A DNA stretch of 64,000 nt, taken from positions 6,083,172 to 6,147,171 of the forward strand of contig CM041201.1 in assembly GCA_023078555.1 (NCBI GenBank), in the 5' to 3' direction. The stretch's first letter is position 1. The number at the start of each line of letters is the position of its first letter. The position numbers were made by a program, and so were the translations under genes. Positions 11,929 through 24,158 of the stretch are shown in pieces. The stretch comes from Ulva prolifera (lineage: Eukaryota > Chlorophyta > Ulvophyceae > Ulvales > Ulvaceae). The notes under the pieces are model-generated. The model was given only the letters and a program-made list of their open reading frames with translations, had not been told where the DNA came from and made no database searches.

Positions 11929-14184
11929 ATGTCCGGCGTACAGGCGTTGAACGCCAATGCCGAAACAATGGGCCGCCAAGCGGCTCTGTTCATGAACATC
12001 AACGCTGCAAAAGGGCTGGAAGATGTTATGAAGACCAATCTGGGGCCAAAAGGAACGATCAAGATGCTGGTCGGAGGCGCGGGAGGTGAATGGCCCTGTG
12101 TCCGACATCGTCTGTGCTTGCTGGTGCTGATCTCGCGATCAAATCAAATATTTGACTAGCATTCAATTTTGACAAGCATCTATTGAATACTTTGATCCCC
12201 ATGTCTTCGAATTTGTATGCTGGTGCTGCAGACATCAAGCTGACAAAAGATGGAAATGTCCTGCTCCGCGAAATGCAGATCACTAATCCCACCGCATTGA
12301 TGATCGCCAGAACAGCAGTGGCTCAAGATGACGTGACAGGGGACGGGACAACATCTACAGTCATTCTCATCGGTGAACTGCTCCGGCACTCAGAACGTCA
12401 TTTGCAGGAAGGGTTGCACCCACGCTTGATCGTGGAAGGCCTTGATGCGGCAAAAGAAGCGACTTTAGAGTTCCTGAGCCAAGTTTCGAAGAAAATTACA
12501 CCTGATGATGCTGAAATTTTCAAAAGTGTTGCAAGAACTGCACTGACAACCAAGCTCCCCATGAACTTAGCAGATCTTATGACAGATGCTGTGGTGGAAG
12601 CTGTCATGTGCATCAGACAACAGGATACGCCGATCGATCTGCACATGATTGAGATCATGCACATGCGGCACAAGTTGGACCAGGTTCGCACATACGCTAT
12701 GCAACTACATTCTGTACAGCTAGCTTCAAATCGTCCAGATCAAGCATGCTGCGACCAGCTTCAGAACAATCGGGGTTCTGCAGGACACGAGGCTTATCAA
12801 GGGATTGGTCCTTGACCATGGTAGCAGGCATCCAGACATGCCCAAGCGCTTAGACAACTGCTTCATCCTGTCAGCCAACATATCAATGGAATTTGAAAAA
12901 TCCGAGGTGTCTTCGGGCTTCTTTTACTCCAATGCTGAACAGAGGGAAAAGATGGTAGCTGCTGAGCGTGCGATAACAGATGAACGAGTCAACAAGGTGC
13001 AGCTCTGATGTACTATAATTTTGCGTCTGTAGCGGGTTGGACTGTCAACGAATCTCAATTTAATGACCACGAAGCCATTGTTTGGCGCTGATTATGTATG
13101 CAGGTGATTGAGCTGAAGAAAACAGTGTGTGACACAAGTGACAAAAGTTTTGTTGTCATCAACCAGAAAGGCATCGATCCAGGTTCCTTGGACATTCTTG
13201 CAAAGCACGGCATCATTGCTCTGCGCCGTGCCAAGAAGCGCAATATGGAGCGCATTGCGTTGGCATGTGGTGGACACACAGTCAATTCGACTGATGAGCT
13301 GGTGATGCATCCAATCTCCGCGGTGCCACGCTCATACAGTCCAACTGCGTCCACAAGGATGCAATTTCAACACAAACGTTGCGAACACTAGCCTCTGCTG
13401 CAAGTCATTCATACCAAAATGAATACTCTTGCAGGTTCCAGAGTGTCTGGGCTTTGCTGGAACTGTATATGAGCACTCACTTGGAGAAGAGAAGTACACT
13501 TTCATAGAGGATGTGAAAACACCAAAGTCTTGCACAATATTGATCAAAGGCCCATCAGACTACTCAATAGCCCAGATCAAGGATGCTGTGCGTGACGGGC
13601 TGAGAGCTGTCTACAATGTGCTTATGGATCAGAAAGTGGTTCCCGGAGGCGGGGCCTTTGAAGTTGCCGCTGCTCAACATTTAATGACTGCTGTGAAAAG
13701 CAAAATTACAGGCCGGTGTGATACAACCTGATGAAGCTCTCATCCTTGAACTTTGTCGTTGTCAATGTATATGATCTTACTTCATCTTGATATCTTCTCA
13801 TGCATGCGTGCCCTTACACCATTGTCAGTGATCAAGACGTGGTACACTCCAGTTATGTTGTTACTGCGTTACAGGGCTAAGCTAGGCGTGGATGTTTTCG
13901 CCGAGGCATTGTTGTCTCTACCGAAATACTTGGCGGAGAATGCAGGCTTCGACCCGCAGGAAACTCTGATTAAACTTCAAGAGGAATGTGAGCAAGGTTG
14001 CATGGTTGGTCTTGATGTTGACTCAGGTGAACCAATGGATCCAACTATCTCTGGTGTGTATGATAATTACACTGTTAAGCAGCAACTCATTCATAGTGCG
14101 CCCGTAATTGCAAGTCAATTATTGGTTGTTGACGAAGTGCTGCGCGCCGGGATTAACATGCGCAAAAAGGCAGGTGGGATGTAA
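11929..14184 (+). CDS. CCT6: T-complex protein 1 subunit zeta (CCT6)
   Basis: Zeta subunit of the cytosolic group II chaperonin TRiC/CCT, which folds actin, tubulin and other proteins in an ATP-driven double ring. Six exons join cleanly: 11929-12085, 12232-12683, 12784-12996, 13104-13301, 13435-13715 and 13875-14184. All five introns (146, 100, 107, 133, 159 bp) are GT-AG and phase-compatible, giving 536 residues; the human protein has 531. Signature motifs are present: NLGPKGT at about residues 37-43, the catalytic-loop GDGTT at about 89-93, and VVPGGGAFE near 408-416. The start is the first ATG of a conserved N-terminus (MSGVQALN). The zeta-specific stretch DHGSRHPDM in exon 3 separates it from other CCT subunits. 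No frameshift or stop is visible, so it looks functional. Confidence 0.96.
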
Positions 14185-15887
14185 ATTCAAAGTTTGAAGC
14201 TCGAAATTCCCCATATAGTGCTCCATAGTCCAGGTTTGTGTATGTCTGACACATACTCACACGATCTCTCTGGCCATCGATCCCTCTGGTAACCAAAAAT
14301 GGGGTTTACTCTTGCCAGCTTAGCAGGTATTCACTTGACAAATTGCTATTGACAATCCAGATTACCTCAGCTGAGGATATGACACATGTTCTTCTCCTGA
14401 CCTATTGCCGCGCCAGACCACCATTGAACTATGCTGATGTAACACATGGAGGTGTGCCTGTTCACAGCGTCACACAGTTAAATGTGATCTTTAGACGGGC
14501 CGCCCATGTCAAATTTCTATGCCTCCAGGCTATTGGCCGGCCGCGTGTAAGGTGGGCCCTTTCATGGCGCGAGTAACATGAAATGGGGAGAACACATGAA
14601 CCACTGTCTTTCCCCCTAACTTCTCGTCACCGGTGCACTCCAAGTTGGCAGGGCTATGGGGGAATCGGAATTGCTTCCTGAACGTGAGGGCTTCGCCCAA
14701 TTTGTTAATGCTTACTGTCACAGTAGAGAAAATTTAGGGCTTTTGAATTACCATCATGCTCATTTGAAGCACAAATCACACGTGTTCAGCTAACTGTATT
14801 GATTTACATTTTGCAGAATCATATTCGATCCATACACATGTGGTACAAAATTTTACCGCGACTGTTACTGCAAATTTCTCAATGGTCAATCATTTGGTGC
14901 GATATAAACCCATGCACAAGCAAAGACCAAATCAAAATGATGCCTTTCGAGAACGTAATCCTCATTATAAGATGTCTATATTGGGTATCTCTGAGGTCTG
15001 ATCATCTGCATGCATGTGTCTGGATGGGCACGGGCCACTGCAACCGGCCTGTGTTGCCAAGCATGCTTTGGTCAGCCCACAAGAACGGAATGAGGTTACC
15101 CAAAACCTGAAGTTACATGCTCAAAGGACCAGCTAATAAGCGTTCACAGCCTCAGAACACTCCGGCGAGGCCACTGTGGATCGCTACCTCCCCTATCACA
15201 CAGGTACATCTTCTGAATAGAGGTGCCAGCATGCAAGTCTGTAAAGCAGGGGCCCATGTTCATAGCTGAAATACCGTGAAGTTTGACATTTCTTCAGTCC
15301 TGTGGGGGGGGGGGGGCATCGGCCAATTGTGTCCGCCGGCGTGAAACCGGCGTCGGCATTAACACAGCTTGTGCCAAAGGGTGGCCTTGAACATCTAATT
15401 TAACAGAACAATTGGAACAGCAGACCGGAGAGCATTCACACGTATCATGATACATCGAACGCATTTCCTTATTCGATGCTGATACAGGCGATTACTACAG
15501 TCCAGGATTAACAAGTACAGAGGTTCGTGAAGGCCTTGCACAGGTATGTCACCTATTCAAAAGTACCATAACCGACAACATCAACATGACGGAGTCATTC
15601 CTAAAGCAAAAAAATTGCCAAGCCAATTACATCGCTAATATCTTATGCGGAGCAATAGATAAAATTTTTGTAGAACTTTCAGCCTGTGGTCGGCACCTGA
15701 TCCAAGCTTGCCATGAGGGTCGAATTCCGATCTGAGAATGCAGAAAATATTACATCACTGCCGACATAACAGAGTCAGATGCAAGATACATCATCACTCG
15801 AGATCTGATAACCTAAAACTGGCCGTCATCGCAACAAACAAAATTTCTCGCGAAAAATGACAAGCAAGTCTCTACATGGAGCTTGTT
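14185..15887. other. Intergenic between CCT6 and the sigma factor gene
   Basis: Holds the 3' ends of two convergent genes. I see no further coding exon or transposon ends. A run of G lies at about 15305-15316. A TGTAA motif, the usual green-algal poly(A) signal, occurs on the - strand near 15750, roughly 135 bp past the sigma factor stop. Confidence 0.4.
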
Positions 15888-17489
15888 TTATGCCTGCTTC
15901 CTACCGATGGCTGATGATGACCTGACTAGGTCTACAGACTGTCGTTCAACAAACGTATCCATATCATCAGCTATACCCGAGCGCTTCAAAGCGTACATTG
16001 CTTTGCATTCAATCTGCCTTACCCGTTCCCTAGTCACTGAGTATCTGAACCCGATTTCTTCCAACGTATGTCCCCTTGCATGATCCCCGAGGCCATAACG
16101 CATCCGGAGTATTCCTGCCTCACGTGCAGGAAGCGTCTTCAGGTAAGAATCAAGCTCCATCTCCAGTGACTCACAGATTAGCTGTGTGTCTGCCTTGACA
16201 GCCTGATGATCCTATACACAAACCACCTCAAGTCAATAATCAAAATGTAAACAGTTGTGCTCAAGTGCACACGGTATCAAGTTGGTATGGCAGATGTGAA
16301 GCGAGGACACAGGGCAGAGACGTGTTCACCTCCAGGGTTTCTTCATACGTCTCAGAGTCGTCAGAGAACACTGTTGCGCTCAGGCTAAGATTGTCTCGCA
16401 TAGCAAAACGAACATCCCGTAACCGTTTGACACTCACTCCAATCGCATCTGCAACCATGTCATCTGTCACCGACTTGGCCCCCCCCATCGTTAAATCTGC
16501 CTCTGCCTTCGCTGCTTGGACTGATACTTCATAGACTTGTTGCGGGACTTGCATGATCTTTCCGTACGATCTCACTGTGTTTGTGCAGGTCTGCCTTATC
16601 CACCAGTGTGCATAAGTGGAGAACTTGAAGCCCTTGGTGGGGTCAAACTTTCTGGTTGCTCGTAGTAGGCCAGACAGGCCCTCAGATACAAGATCCTGCA
16701 ACACCAAGCAGCTAATGACATTATGGGATAATCCCTTTCAGAAATAGTGGCATTGCAACCCAGCAATTGACATACCGACATAGCAACATCTTCGGTGTGG
16801 TACTTCTGACAAACTGAAACCACCAATCCCATGTTGTGCTTGACAAAGGCTGCCTTAACATCAGGTCCAGACACCATTAAAGCAGAGATGCGATCCACAT
16901 CAGCTGTACCAAGCTGTTCAGCAAATTCTTCCATTGTGGGTGCTCTTCCCAGATGCTCTTCCATGATGTCAAAGCGATCTTTCAATTTGTAGTATCGCTG
17001 AAGCCGCATCGTTAGCGTTGTCTCTTCTTGTGCAGTCAGAGCGCGAGCACGCTTCCCAAGATTCATCTCGGTTCTGGAATCCACAGGCGCTTTCGTTGAG
17101 CCTGAGCGCGGCATACGCCCCCATTGCTTTGCGCGCCCAGCCCGGACTGTGGACAGCGACGACAGAGTTTGTTGAGGCAAAGACTGACCAGGCAGATCGG
17201 TGGCAGAAGCAGATGCCCTGGCTGGGGATCTAGTGCTCCTTGTGCATGAGTTCCATGTAGAATGATGTGTCTGTGCGGCAGTGAAACTTCCTGTGCCAGA
17301 GTGAGACGATGTCTCGTCCTTTTCGCGCCGCATGGCCCTGCAAGGCACTGATCTTACAACTACAGATCCTGAACTTCTCCTTTCCACGTGAACTATTATG
17401 GGCAGCGGCAAGTACAGCGAGCGCCGTGTGACAGATGTATACAGTGATGGATCTGACCGTAGCGGACTGTTCTGCGAACTCGTGGGCAT
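15888..17489 (-). CDS. Plastid-type RNA polymerase sigma factor (sigma-70 family)
   Basis: Sigma factor expected to direct the bacterial-type plastid RNA polymerase to promoters; nuclear-encoded and imported. Exons on the - strand are 16776-17489, 16330-16695 and 15888-16211, with GT-AG introns of 80 and 118 bp, all phase 0. This gives 467 residues from the ATG at 17489. Region 2 reads [14 protein letters not shown], then [32 protein letters not shown] (2.3-2.4). Region 3 follows, and region 4 ends the protein with the helix-turn-helix [20 protein letters not shown]. The N-terminal 50 residues are rich in Ser, Arg and Val, compatible with a transit peptide, but an alternative upstream exon (see 17784-18292) may replace them. 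Region 2.4 is less conserved than usual ([14 protein letters not shown]). Which sigma subgroup it belongs to cannot be told from the sequence alone. Confidence 0.9.
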
Positions 17490-17783
17490 GGACACGTCAT
17501 GGGCGCACAGGCGACTGGCAAGGCAGAAACAGCGACAGCTTCAAGGTACATACGTAATCAATCAGGCACACAAATACAGAAAAGCTGTTGTTGGGAAATT
17601 TAAGCCTCATTCTGAGCTTACCATCCATTCAAGGTACTGGCGGATGCAACGTGCCGTCGGGAACCATAGCGACAGTGACAATGCTTGTCTTCCACACGTT
17701 ATAATATTACATGGCAGCACCAACCACAACTGTGGGTACGCTTTGATCAGAAGTGCCGCTGATAGAGCGGCGAGGAGCAGTAC

Positions 17784-18292
17784 CTTTTTGCGGCTCTGGC
17801 GCGGCCCCTGTTCTTGCGAGACGGCTCACGCTTCGCCTGCAGCGCTTCGAATGACTGCGTCAGCGCCTCCGCTTCTTGCAGGATGTTGCTGATTTCTATA
17901 TCAGCTGCTGCTGTATCATCTCCGGCTGGATACTTTCGCTCCTGATCAGTTTCACTTGTGCTGGTGGCAGGCGTGGTGGCCATGTTGAATACCCGTTCGA
18001 GCCCATCTCGTTTACCATCTTCGTGCAATTGCTGAGGTGCTACAGTATTGCGCCTTAACATGGGGTGCGCCGCAGCAGCATTTGCGTTGTGTGAACGGCC
18101 GGCTGTCGCGCATTTCACAGAGTCACGCTGACACTTCACGCGCTGCAGCTTCCGTAGAAACATGCTGTCAGATGCAGCTAGCTTTGGACCACTGCAGGTA
18201 CCAACCGCCAGGTGGCCACGTGAAGGTGCACCGCTCAGGCAGATGGGTACGTTATGGCACAGCGGCGAAACTCCCCTTCCTAAACAATGCAT
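17784..18292 (-). CDS. Candidate alternative 5' exon of the sigma factor gene
   Basis: A - strand open frame ends in a basic stretch (RKNRGRARAAK) followed at once by a good donor, AG|GTACTG, at 17783. Splicing to the acceptor CTTGCAG at 17338 (446 bp intron) keeps the frame and joins RAAKR to AMRREKDE of the sigma protein. The result resembles the charged linker that precedes region 1.2 in many sigma factors. The N-terminal part contains Arg-, Ser- and Ala-rich segments that could act as a transit peptide. The ATG at 18292 is the furthest upstream; later Met codons are possible. Evidence is splice logic and composition only, with no conserved motif. Confidence 0.45.
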
Positions 18293-20176
18293 CTAGTCTG
18301 TACGCCATGCTAGTTAGTGTCTTTCTCGGCTTTCTCGCGTCGAAATTACTCCATCCTGCAGGACTCACGCGGTCACATGCTCGCCAAAGCGCGAGGAAGC
18401 GAGGTTTAATATGTGGCCGAGACAAAGAATATGACGCTCATACCATGCTGTTTCTGTGAGGCGACATGCCAGCTCTGGAATACGGCTTATGAGCTCCATA
18501 CGGCACGTGCTGCCTTGATTGTGCGTATGTTGCAAAGTTTGTTCAGTCTAGCTTTTGAGTATGCATTTGGGACGTCAGCTGCACGACTCTGTTGGCCTGG
18601 GAACGTTAGACAACGAGCAGAATCTTGAATATCTTGCAAGTTTTGGGATCACTCAACATAGGTTTGTGGCAATCTTGTTTCGGCTCCCCCAGCCGCGCAA
18701 CGCGTCTTTCTGTGCACTGGTTGACATGCCAATCCATGCACGTCTGCTTTCCACACAGATAAGATGTCCGCGGTGCTACCTGCCTTGCTTGCTTTGTCCT
18801 TATAACACAGATACGATGTCTATACATATGATGCATGCCTATGCACGCACTCTGCAGGAATGCAAGTTCCAAAGTGATGAAGGTTAAGGCTGGCCGAGCT
18901 GGCCTGCAATTGGCCCGATTCACTCACATGTGGCCCGAGCAAACACACATACGCATAGTTTGGTTCGTCTGTGTGCCCTTTACCGCCTGAGCAACGGTCT
19001 GCAACAGCCTACGTTCAGTGGCACTACTCTGAATCTGCATGTGTATTTGCAGATACCACATTGGCATAGTTGGCCAGTGTGAGGTACTTGGTCAATCCCC
19101 ACTCACGGCTCAAACAATTTGGCGAGGTCGAGTCAGTGCGCCTAGCTTGCTTGCTGCCTGGCGTCTCCCCAGTATGAGTATACCCACATATACACTGGGT
19201 GCGAGGAGTGTACGATTTAGTGTAAGTCAAGTGAACTAATTTTGAATTTTCGTAGCCGTATCCTGTTGCGATGTTCACGATTCTGGATCACCGGAACCAC
19301 ATATGCCGAAGGGATGATGCGCGCAGATACCCCCTCCACATATCCGTATGCAACCCACATTCCTCCTCCTGTCCTAAGCTCGATGGTCACGCAAGGCTTT
19401 TTCGAATCCCCAAAGCGCACACAAACTTGAACCACCGACATCTCGCAAGAAGCACAAATCACAAGGACTAGGGCCATTGCATAGCAGATCAACAAAGCAT
19501 ACTACCATATTTCACAGCCCAAAGGAGTGATTCGAAGATCCAAGACCTTACGAAAGAGGGGTAACCTGCACGCCGTTCTTCACTCTTCGGAGAAGGTGTA
19601 AAGAAAACATGGAGCCGCAGAATAGGTCGCAACAGACAGCGCATGAGGTGGCTGATGTTCAGTCATGGTGCTTTGAACTGAGATGCGTGCGACTGCAGTG
19701 CTTTCATACACTGATTTGTATGTGGGTGTGGTTGGTTGTGTGAACCCCACGGTGCTTCAAGAGATCGCTGTGAGACACCTGATGCCAAAACTGTACACAT
19801 ACAAACACCTCATTCTGCAGGTGGGCTCTACAGGATGAATCCTCAGGCTGCAGCCAAAGCTCACTTGAGCAGCAAACTTCTGTAACAGCTCCGCAGCGTG
19901 GAAGGCAAATGAGCCGACCAACACATGCGCCACTCATTGCATATATTTGAACCCGGGAGGGATTACAGGACAGAGAACATGTTAATGTCAACAGTACCTT
20001 TACAGCATGCAGATCCCGAGCGACAGTATCCAAATGATTCTCATATTTTGAGCTTGAAACACATATACATAATAAGCAGCGCCTGCACATGTGATATGCA
20101 TATCGAGAGGTTGATCAATGTGGCTAATCATCAGGTACCATCACATAGACACTGCAGGATCTAGTCTAGCTTGAAG
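18293..20176. other. Intergenic; a 5'-truncated retroposon and an unknown frame
   Basis: A - strand frame at 19217-19495 has coding-like composition (for example VRFGDSKKPCVTIEL) but I recognise no family and cannot extend it by splicing. A short retroposon fragment lies at 18769-18805. The rest shows nothing I can support. Confidence 0.3.
18769..18805 (+). mobile_element. 5'-truncated non-LTR retroposon fragment
   Basis: About 37 bp (CGGTGCTACCTGCC...TCCTTATAA) flanked by 15 bp direct repeats that match at 14 of 15 positions (18754-18768 and 18806-18820, CACAGATAAGATGTC). The same 3' end closes the larger insertion at 54723-55218. Long target duplications with a shared 3' end and variable 5' truncation are typical of LINE or SINE retroposition. 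Confidence 0.6.
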
Positions 20177-20554
20177 CTAAGAAAGGCTCAACCGAAACAT
20201 GTCATTGACGAGAACCCATGTGTTATTTGCAAACATCAAATGAAACAACTGGCTGAACTGCAGTGGTTTGGTTTCTCCTTCCGTGACGAGCTGGCCGGTC
20301 ACGAACACCACAATACCGTTAGCGATCGTAGGCTGCACATCTATGGTACCAAGACGGAAATCTATTGCACCAAATGGCAGGCTCTGGATATGCTGGGCGA
20401 TCGCCTGCTGGCCGATATATCGCTTGCCTTCCCAGCTCAAGATCGACTGTTCTTGATAAAATCGGCCCATAGCGCTTTTGTCGCTTTTGAAGGTGTTGTA
20501 ATAGTGCTCCGTGAACTGCTTTCCGATGGCTTCTGCCTGCTCTGGAGTTTGCAT
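20177..20554 (-). CDS. NTF2: Nuclear transport factor 2 (NTF2)
   Basis: Small homodimeric carrier that returns RanGDP to the nucleus through the pore. The single-exon reading gives 125 residues from the ATG at 20554 (MQTPEQAEAIGKQF), against about 122-127 for NTF2 in plants, yeast and human. Conserved features run in order: the N-terminal helix with FTEHYYNTF, FYQEQSILSWEG, SLPF, the central TIDVQP, the strand IVVFVTGQLV and the C-terminal FSQLFHLMF...VLVNDMFRLS. The open frame continues upstream of this ATG, but a 3' splice site (GTACAG just before GTCAACGCC) lies about 10 bases ahead of it, so a 5' UTR intron is likely. The protein looks intact. Confidence 0.94.
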   Translation of the reverse strand: MQTPEQAEAIGKQFTEHYYNTFKSDKSAMGRFYQEQSILSWEGKRYIGQQAIAQHIQSLPFGAIDFRLGTIDVQPTIANGIVVFVTGQLVTEGETKPLQFSQLFHLMFANNTWVLVNDMFRLSLS

Positions 20555-21625
20555 ACTTGCGGCGTTGACCTGTACGCGTACAGAGCACACATAGTCATGG
20601 CATCCTTGACACCAGGCAGCCAGGCGCACTCACATAGGCAGTTACAACGACACACGCACTTGCGTGAAACTCGGCGGATTCAGCGTGAATGCCGTGTTCC
20701 CTGAAAGTGACTGCAGAATCAAAAAAATTACAGTGGTAAATACCCGGCAGAAATTCCTGTATTGACTATTGATCATCACCTCTTCAACATGCTGCAACAG
20801 CCTATGTGTTCAACAGACGGGATGCTGCTCGCTGGAACAGACGACGCTCTGCTCTTGAGGCAAATTGGGTTTGTTGCCTGATGCTTGTAGCCACGTAAGG
20901 CTGACGCCGCGGGTTGACGACTAGCCTTGCAGTGCAGTGCCGAAGGCGCCGTGTGGTAGCCAGGCCCCACCAGCACAAATCAGCCGATATGTCCGTGAAT
21001 ATGTTAAAGACTGGATATCACAGACTTGCGCACGTCCTCACGGCGTCCCGCGGCCATATTATCCTCACGGTGCCCCCACGTTATTTTCCCAGGCGGTGAT
21101 ACACCACGCCACCCTCGCTGGCACGCAGTCTCGACAAAACCCAAAGCACGAGCATCAGGACAACAGCTGCGTTTCAGGCTCCCAGCCACGCCGCGTCCAC
21201 GACCGCACTCACCAACTAGTTCAGCGCCGCTCGGCTACCATGCATACGAAACATTGTCAGATACCGAGCCACAGGCTGCTTCATAGCGGCTGTGCCTTGG
21301 GGCTTGAATGCGCTATCCATGCCACTCACTACAACATATGTCCTATGCGAGCAGCAGGTCTCGCAACACCGGTCGGTGCACCCGGCGTCCTTGCCTCTCC
21401 TTCTGCGCTGAGCATGCGTGCCGATTCGCATACATACACGCGTAGCCAAGGTGCGCATACTGGTGCACTGTATCTTGTACGGCCTCTGTCCGCCTTCAAT
21501 TTTGTTAATAATGGAAGGATGGCAGCTGCACATACGCGCAACCCCCAGGTACACTTTATCTGAAGACAACATGTAGGAACTCGACCGGTACAACCAGTAG
21601 AAGAACACATGCACGATACATATGC
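20555..21625. other. Intergenic upstream of NTF2
   Basis: Presumed promoter of NTF2. Long frames on both strands (for example + strand 20937-21563) overlap each other and show no domain. No transposon ends recognised up to the LTR target duplication at 21626. Confidence 0.35.
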
Positions 21626-21630
21626 ATGCT

Positions 21631-22946
21631 TGTTATAATCAAGGATCTGTGCGCAGCATTTGTCAAGCTAGCTAGTGGGCTACAAAGCCGTTACTTTTGG
21701 AGCAGGCATGGCGTATGTCGGCTATGCACAGATCTAGGGAATTAACGCAGTGAGGTAATACATGAACCACTTAAGAAAATAAGATAATGGTTGCAGTAGA
21801 CTTGGAGGCACATGACTATATCAGCGTTTTTTCTAGGCTTTTAGCACCTCTGTCTTAACAAGCGATTGCACCAGACAAAAGTATCTATTCCATATTGAAG
21901 CTAAGCGATTTCGGCTCATAATCTGAATTCTTTTATGTATTAAGCCGCGACATAGCGCGAATTTGCAGTGACAGTGACACTCAACCTTACAGCAGTTTAC
22001 ATCACTACAAGCGCCGATTCTTTGCCGTGCACACTTGGTAGGCTGCATGGAAAGGAAATGTTCTCAGCGTGTATAGTTGCTGCATGTTGAGGCGCATGCA
22101 TGCTTCTAAGTGCACGTCGAGTCGGTTTCTATACTTATTCTTCAAAAAAGACATGGCGGAGAATGCACGCTCGTCCTCTACAGGCTACTGTCCTCTACGG
22201 TCGTTGGATCTGCTTCGCAAATAGTGCAGATCCAAGAATTATCCGTGGGATCAGATGGATTGCAGAGCCTCAGGTCCTTCCACCGATGGTGGAATGGGTT
22301 GAACAGTACACGCTGTGGTTTCGCAGCGAGCTCGGCGTCACTAGTGTCAGCAACTTCAGGCTCGGGCTCTACGGGCTGATCATTATCGAGAGTACATGCA
22401 TTAGTAAAGCCTCGGGCTGCGCCATTGTAAAGGCTAGCAAACTGGAAGTCCGGGCCTGGCAGCCTGGCTTTCTTTGGGCGCCCCATGTGTGCTCTGGTTC
22501 TTGGGTGTACGACAACGACGCTGCTCGCTCCAGTGAGTATGCGGTCCATTTCAGCAGCGCCAAGCGATTGAGGCCCGTAAGGGTTTTTTTTTTGCTCGCT
22601 TCGCTCGCGATAGGTGGGTGGTGGCATTATTTAATCGCTCGCTTCGCTCGCGATATGGGGTGCTGAAATTTTCGGTTTTAAGCGATGAATTTCACAGAAT
22701 AGTTAACTTTTTCGCCTATAAGCTATACATCGCTTGTAGAAAAACCACTGGACTATATGCCACCGATGAGTCTAGTCTACGGCGGTCATAGTCACACTGA
22801 CCGCACACAGTGCTCGCATGGATTGTGCTCATGCATATGATCATGCACATGTCCTACCGTAACAGGTTTTGGTCCCGTGGCAACCACATTCATGTGCATT
22901 CTTGCACGTCATGCATTGTGTCCCCGGATGGACCTCATTTATGACA
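21631..22946 (-). repeat. Solo LTR, Copia family C, interrupted by a hAT element
   Basis: On the - strand it starts TGTCATAAATGAGG (ending at 22946) and ends near TGATTATAACA at 21631. It matches the LTR pair at 38803 and 46689. The 5 bp target duplication ATGCT is perfect (21626-21630 and 22947-22951). A 929 bp hAT insertion at 21822-22750 splits it, leaving about 380 bp of LTR. Confidence 0.9.
21822..22750. mobile_element. Non-autonomous hAT element, 929 bp
   Basis: Terminal inverted repeats begin CAGCG/CAGTG and share TTTTTCTA, the CAG-type start common in hAT elements. The 8 bp target duplication GACTATAT is perfect (21814-21821 and 22751-22758). No transposase is present. A - strand frame at 22178-22627 has coding-like composition and a Cys pair (WICTICEAD), perhaps a remnant of a DNA-binding region. 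A 19 bp motif, GCTCGCTTCGCTCGCGATA, occurs twice near 22594 and 22647. Confidence 0.88.
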
Positions 22947-22951
22947 ATGCT

Positions 22952-23286
22952 TTGGGTCAAGGGTAGGTGTATCATGTTCGCGGCACCATGGCTACGGTCC
23001 AAGTAGCATTCATGCATGCGTGATGATGACCCTCGACGCGTCGATGAGAGTGACCCGCGGGTGTAATTTATGGTGGTGGCGGGTGGTTGCGCGGCGACCC
23101 CACCCAAATTGCGGAGAAGAAACGGCGCCTATCTCACCGCTGGCGCTCCCATTCGCGTTGAACTTTATGCATCGTAAAGCATGCGTAATTGTCTATCAAT
23201 ACATTGCTCTTAGCGGGGCAGAAGGCATTGGAAAGCGCGGGGCCTGCATTCTCATGCACCAATAACTCGGATTTGCAATGGCATGG
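22952..23286. other. Short unassigned spacer between repeats
   Basis: About 330 bp between a solo LTR and the Copia relic. No coding or terminal-repeat signal recognised. Confidence 0.4.
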
Positions 23287-24158
23287 TGTCAGAACACCTT
23301 TCTTATACAGGCCACACGCGCAGTCCATGTTTAAGTTAGGTCAAGTAGCCAGTGTTCCATATCTGCTGCGCACGGAGGTAGTATCGATGAATACCATACT
23401 AAATTAAAAGCATGAACATCCAGGTCAGCGTTATTGTGTACAAAAAATATCCGAGTGACGACATCTGGACACCGCCATGCGTTATGGCTGCTTTTAAATT
23501 ACTTGAGACTCGGCGCGAAGGCCGAGCGATATACATGACGATCTTGCGCGCAAGCACGCGCGCAGCTGCAACACCTGCGCTGCAGCGCGGTGTCACACGG
23601 CATGTATTTGAATCGCATAACCGAAGTACATGTAGATGACATTCTGCACTTTATATGCCCACATTGACCATTAAGAACCACAATGAAGTTGGTTGATCGT
23701 TGAGCGTGAAGTTGTATGGTTGGCAAACATGTCGGACAATGACAGCATCGCCGATGAGCAAGAAGAAGAGCTGTGCAAGATTGGTTACATGCTATGAAGA
23801 TCACCAGTTGTGCCATGAAGGCATGCTCGGGCTTATGAACGATTGTGAGGTTGGCGAGGACGAGACGCAAGAGCTCATGGCTGCAGCGGGTTATTCAGAC
23901 AAGGGGTTTGCTGATGATGACACACTGCAGTCGCAGTTCTACGAAGATGATATTTGAATGTGTACATTGGCCTTGTAGTTCGAAGATGTTGCAAACGTGC
24001 CAGTCTGTGAGCCGCGACATGCAGTTAGTGACTGAGGTATCCGTAGCGTTACGGGTGTGCAAAATAATCCTGGAGACACAACATATCAGGCCTTAGTCAT
24101 GCGTTATTTCGAGGTGTTTTAACAGCGTTGGAGACCTGCGTTATGCGTTACATGTCCA

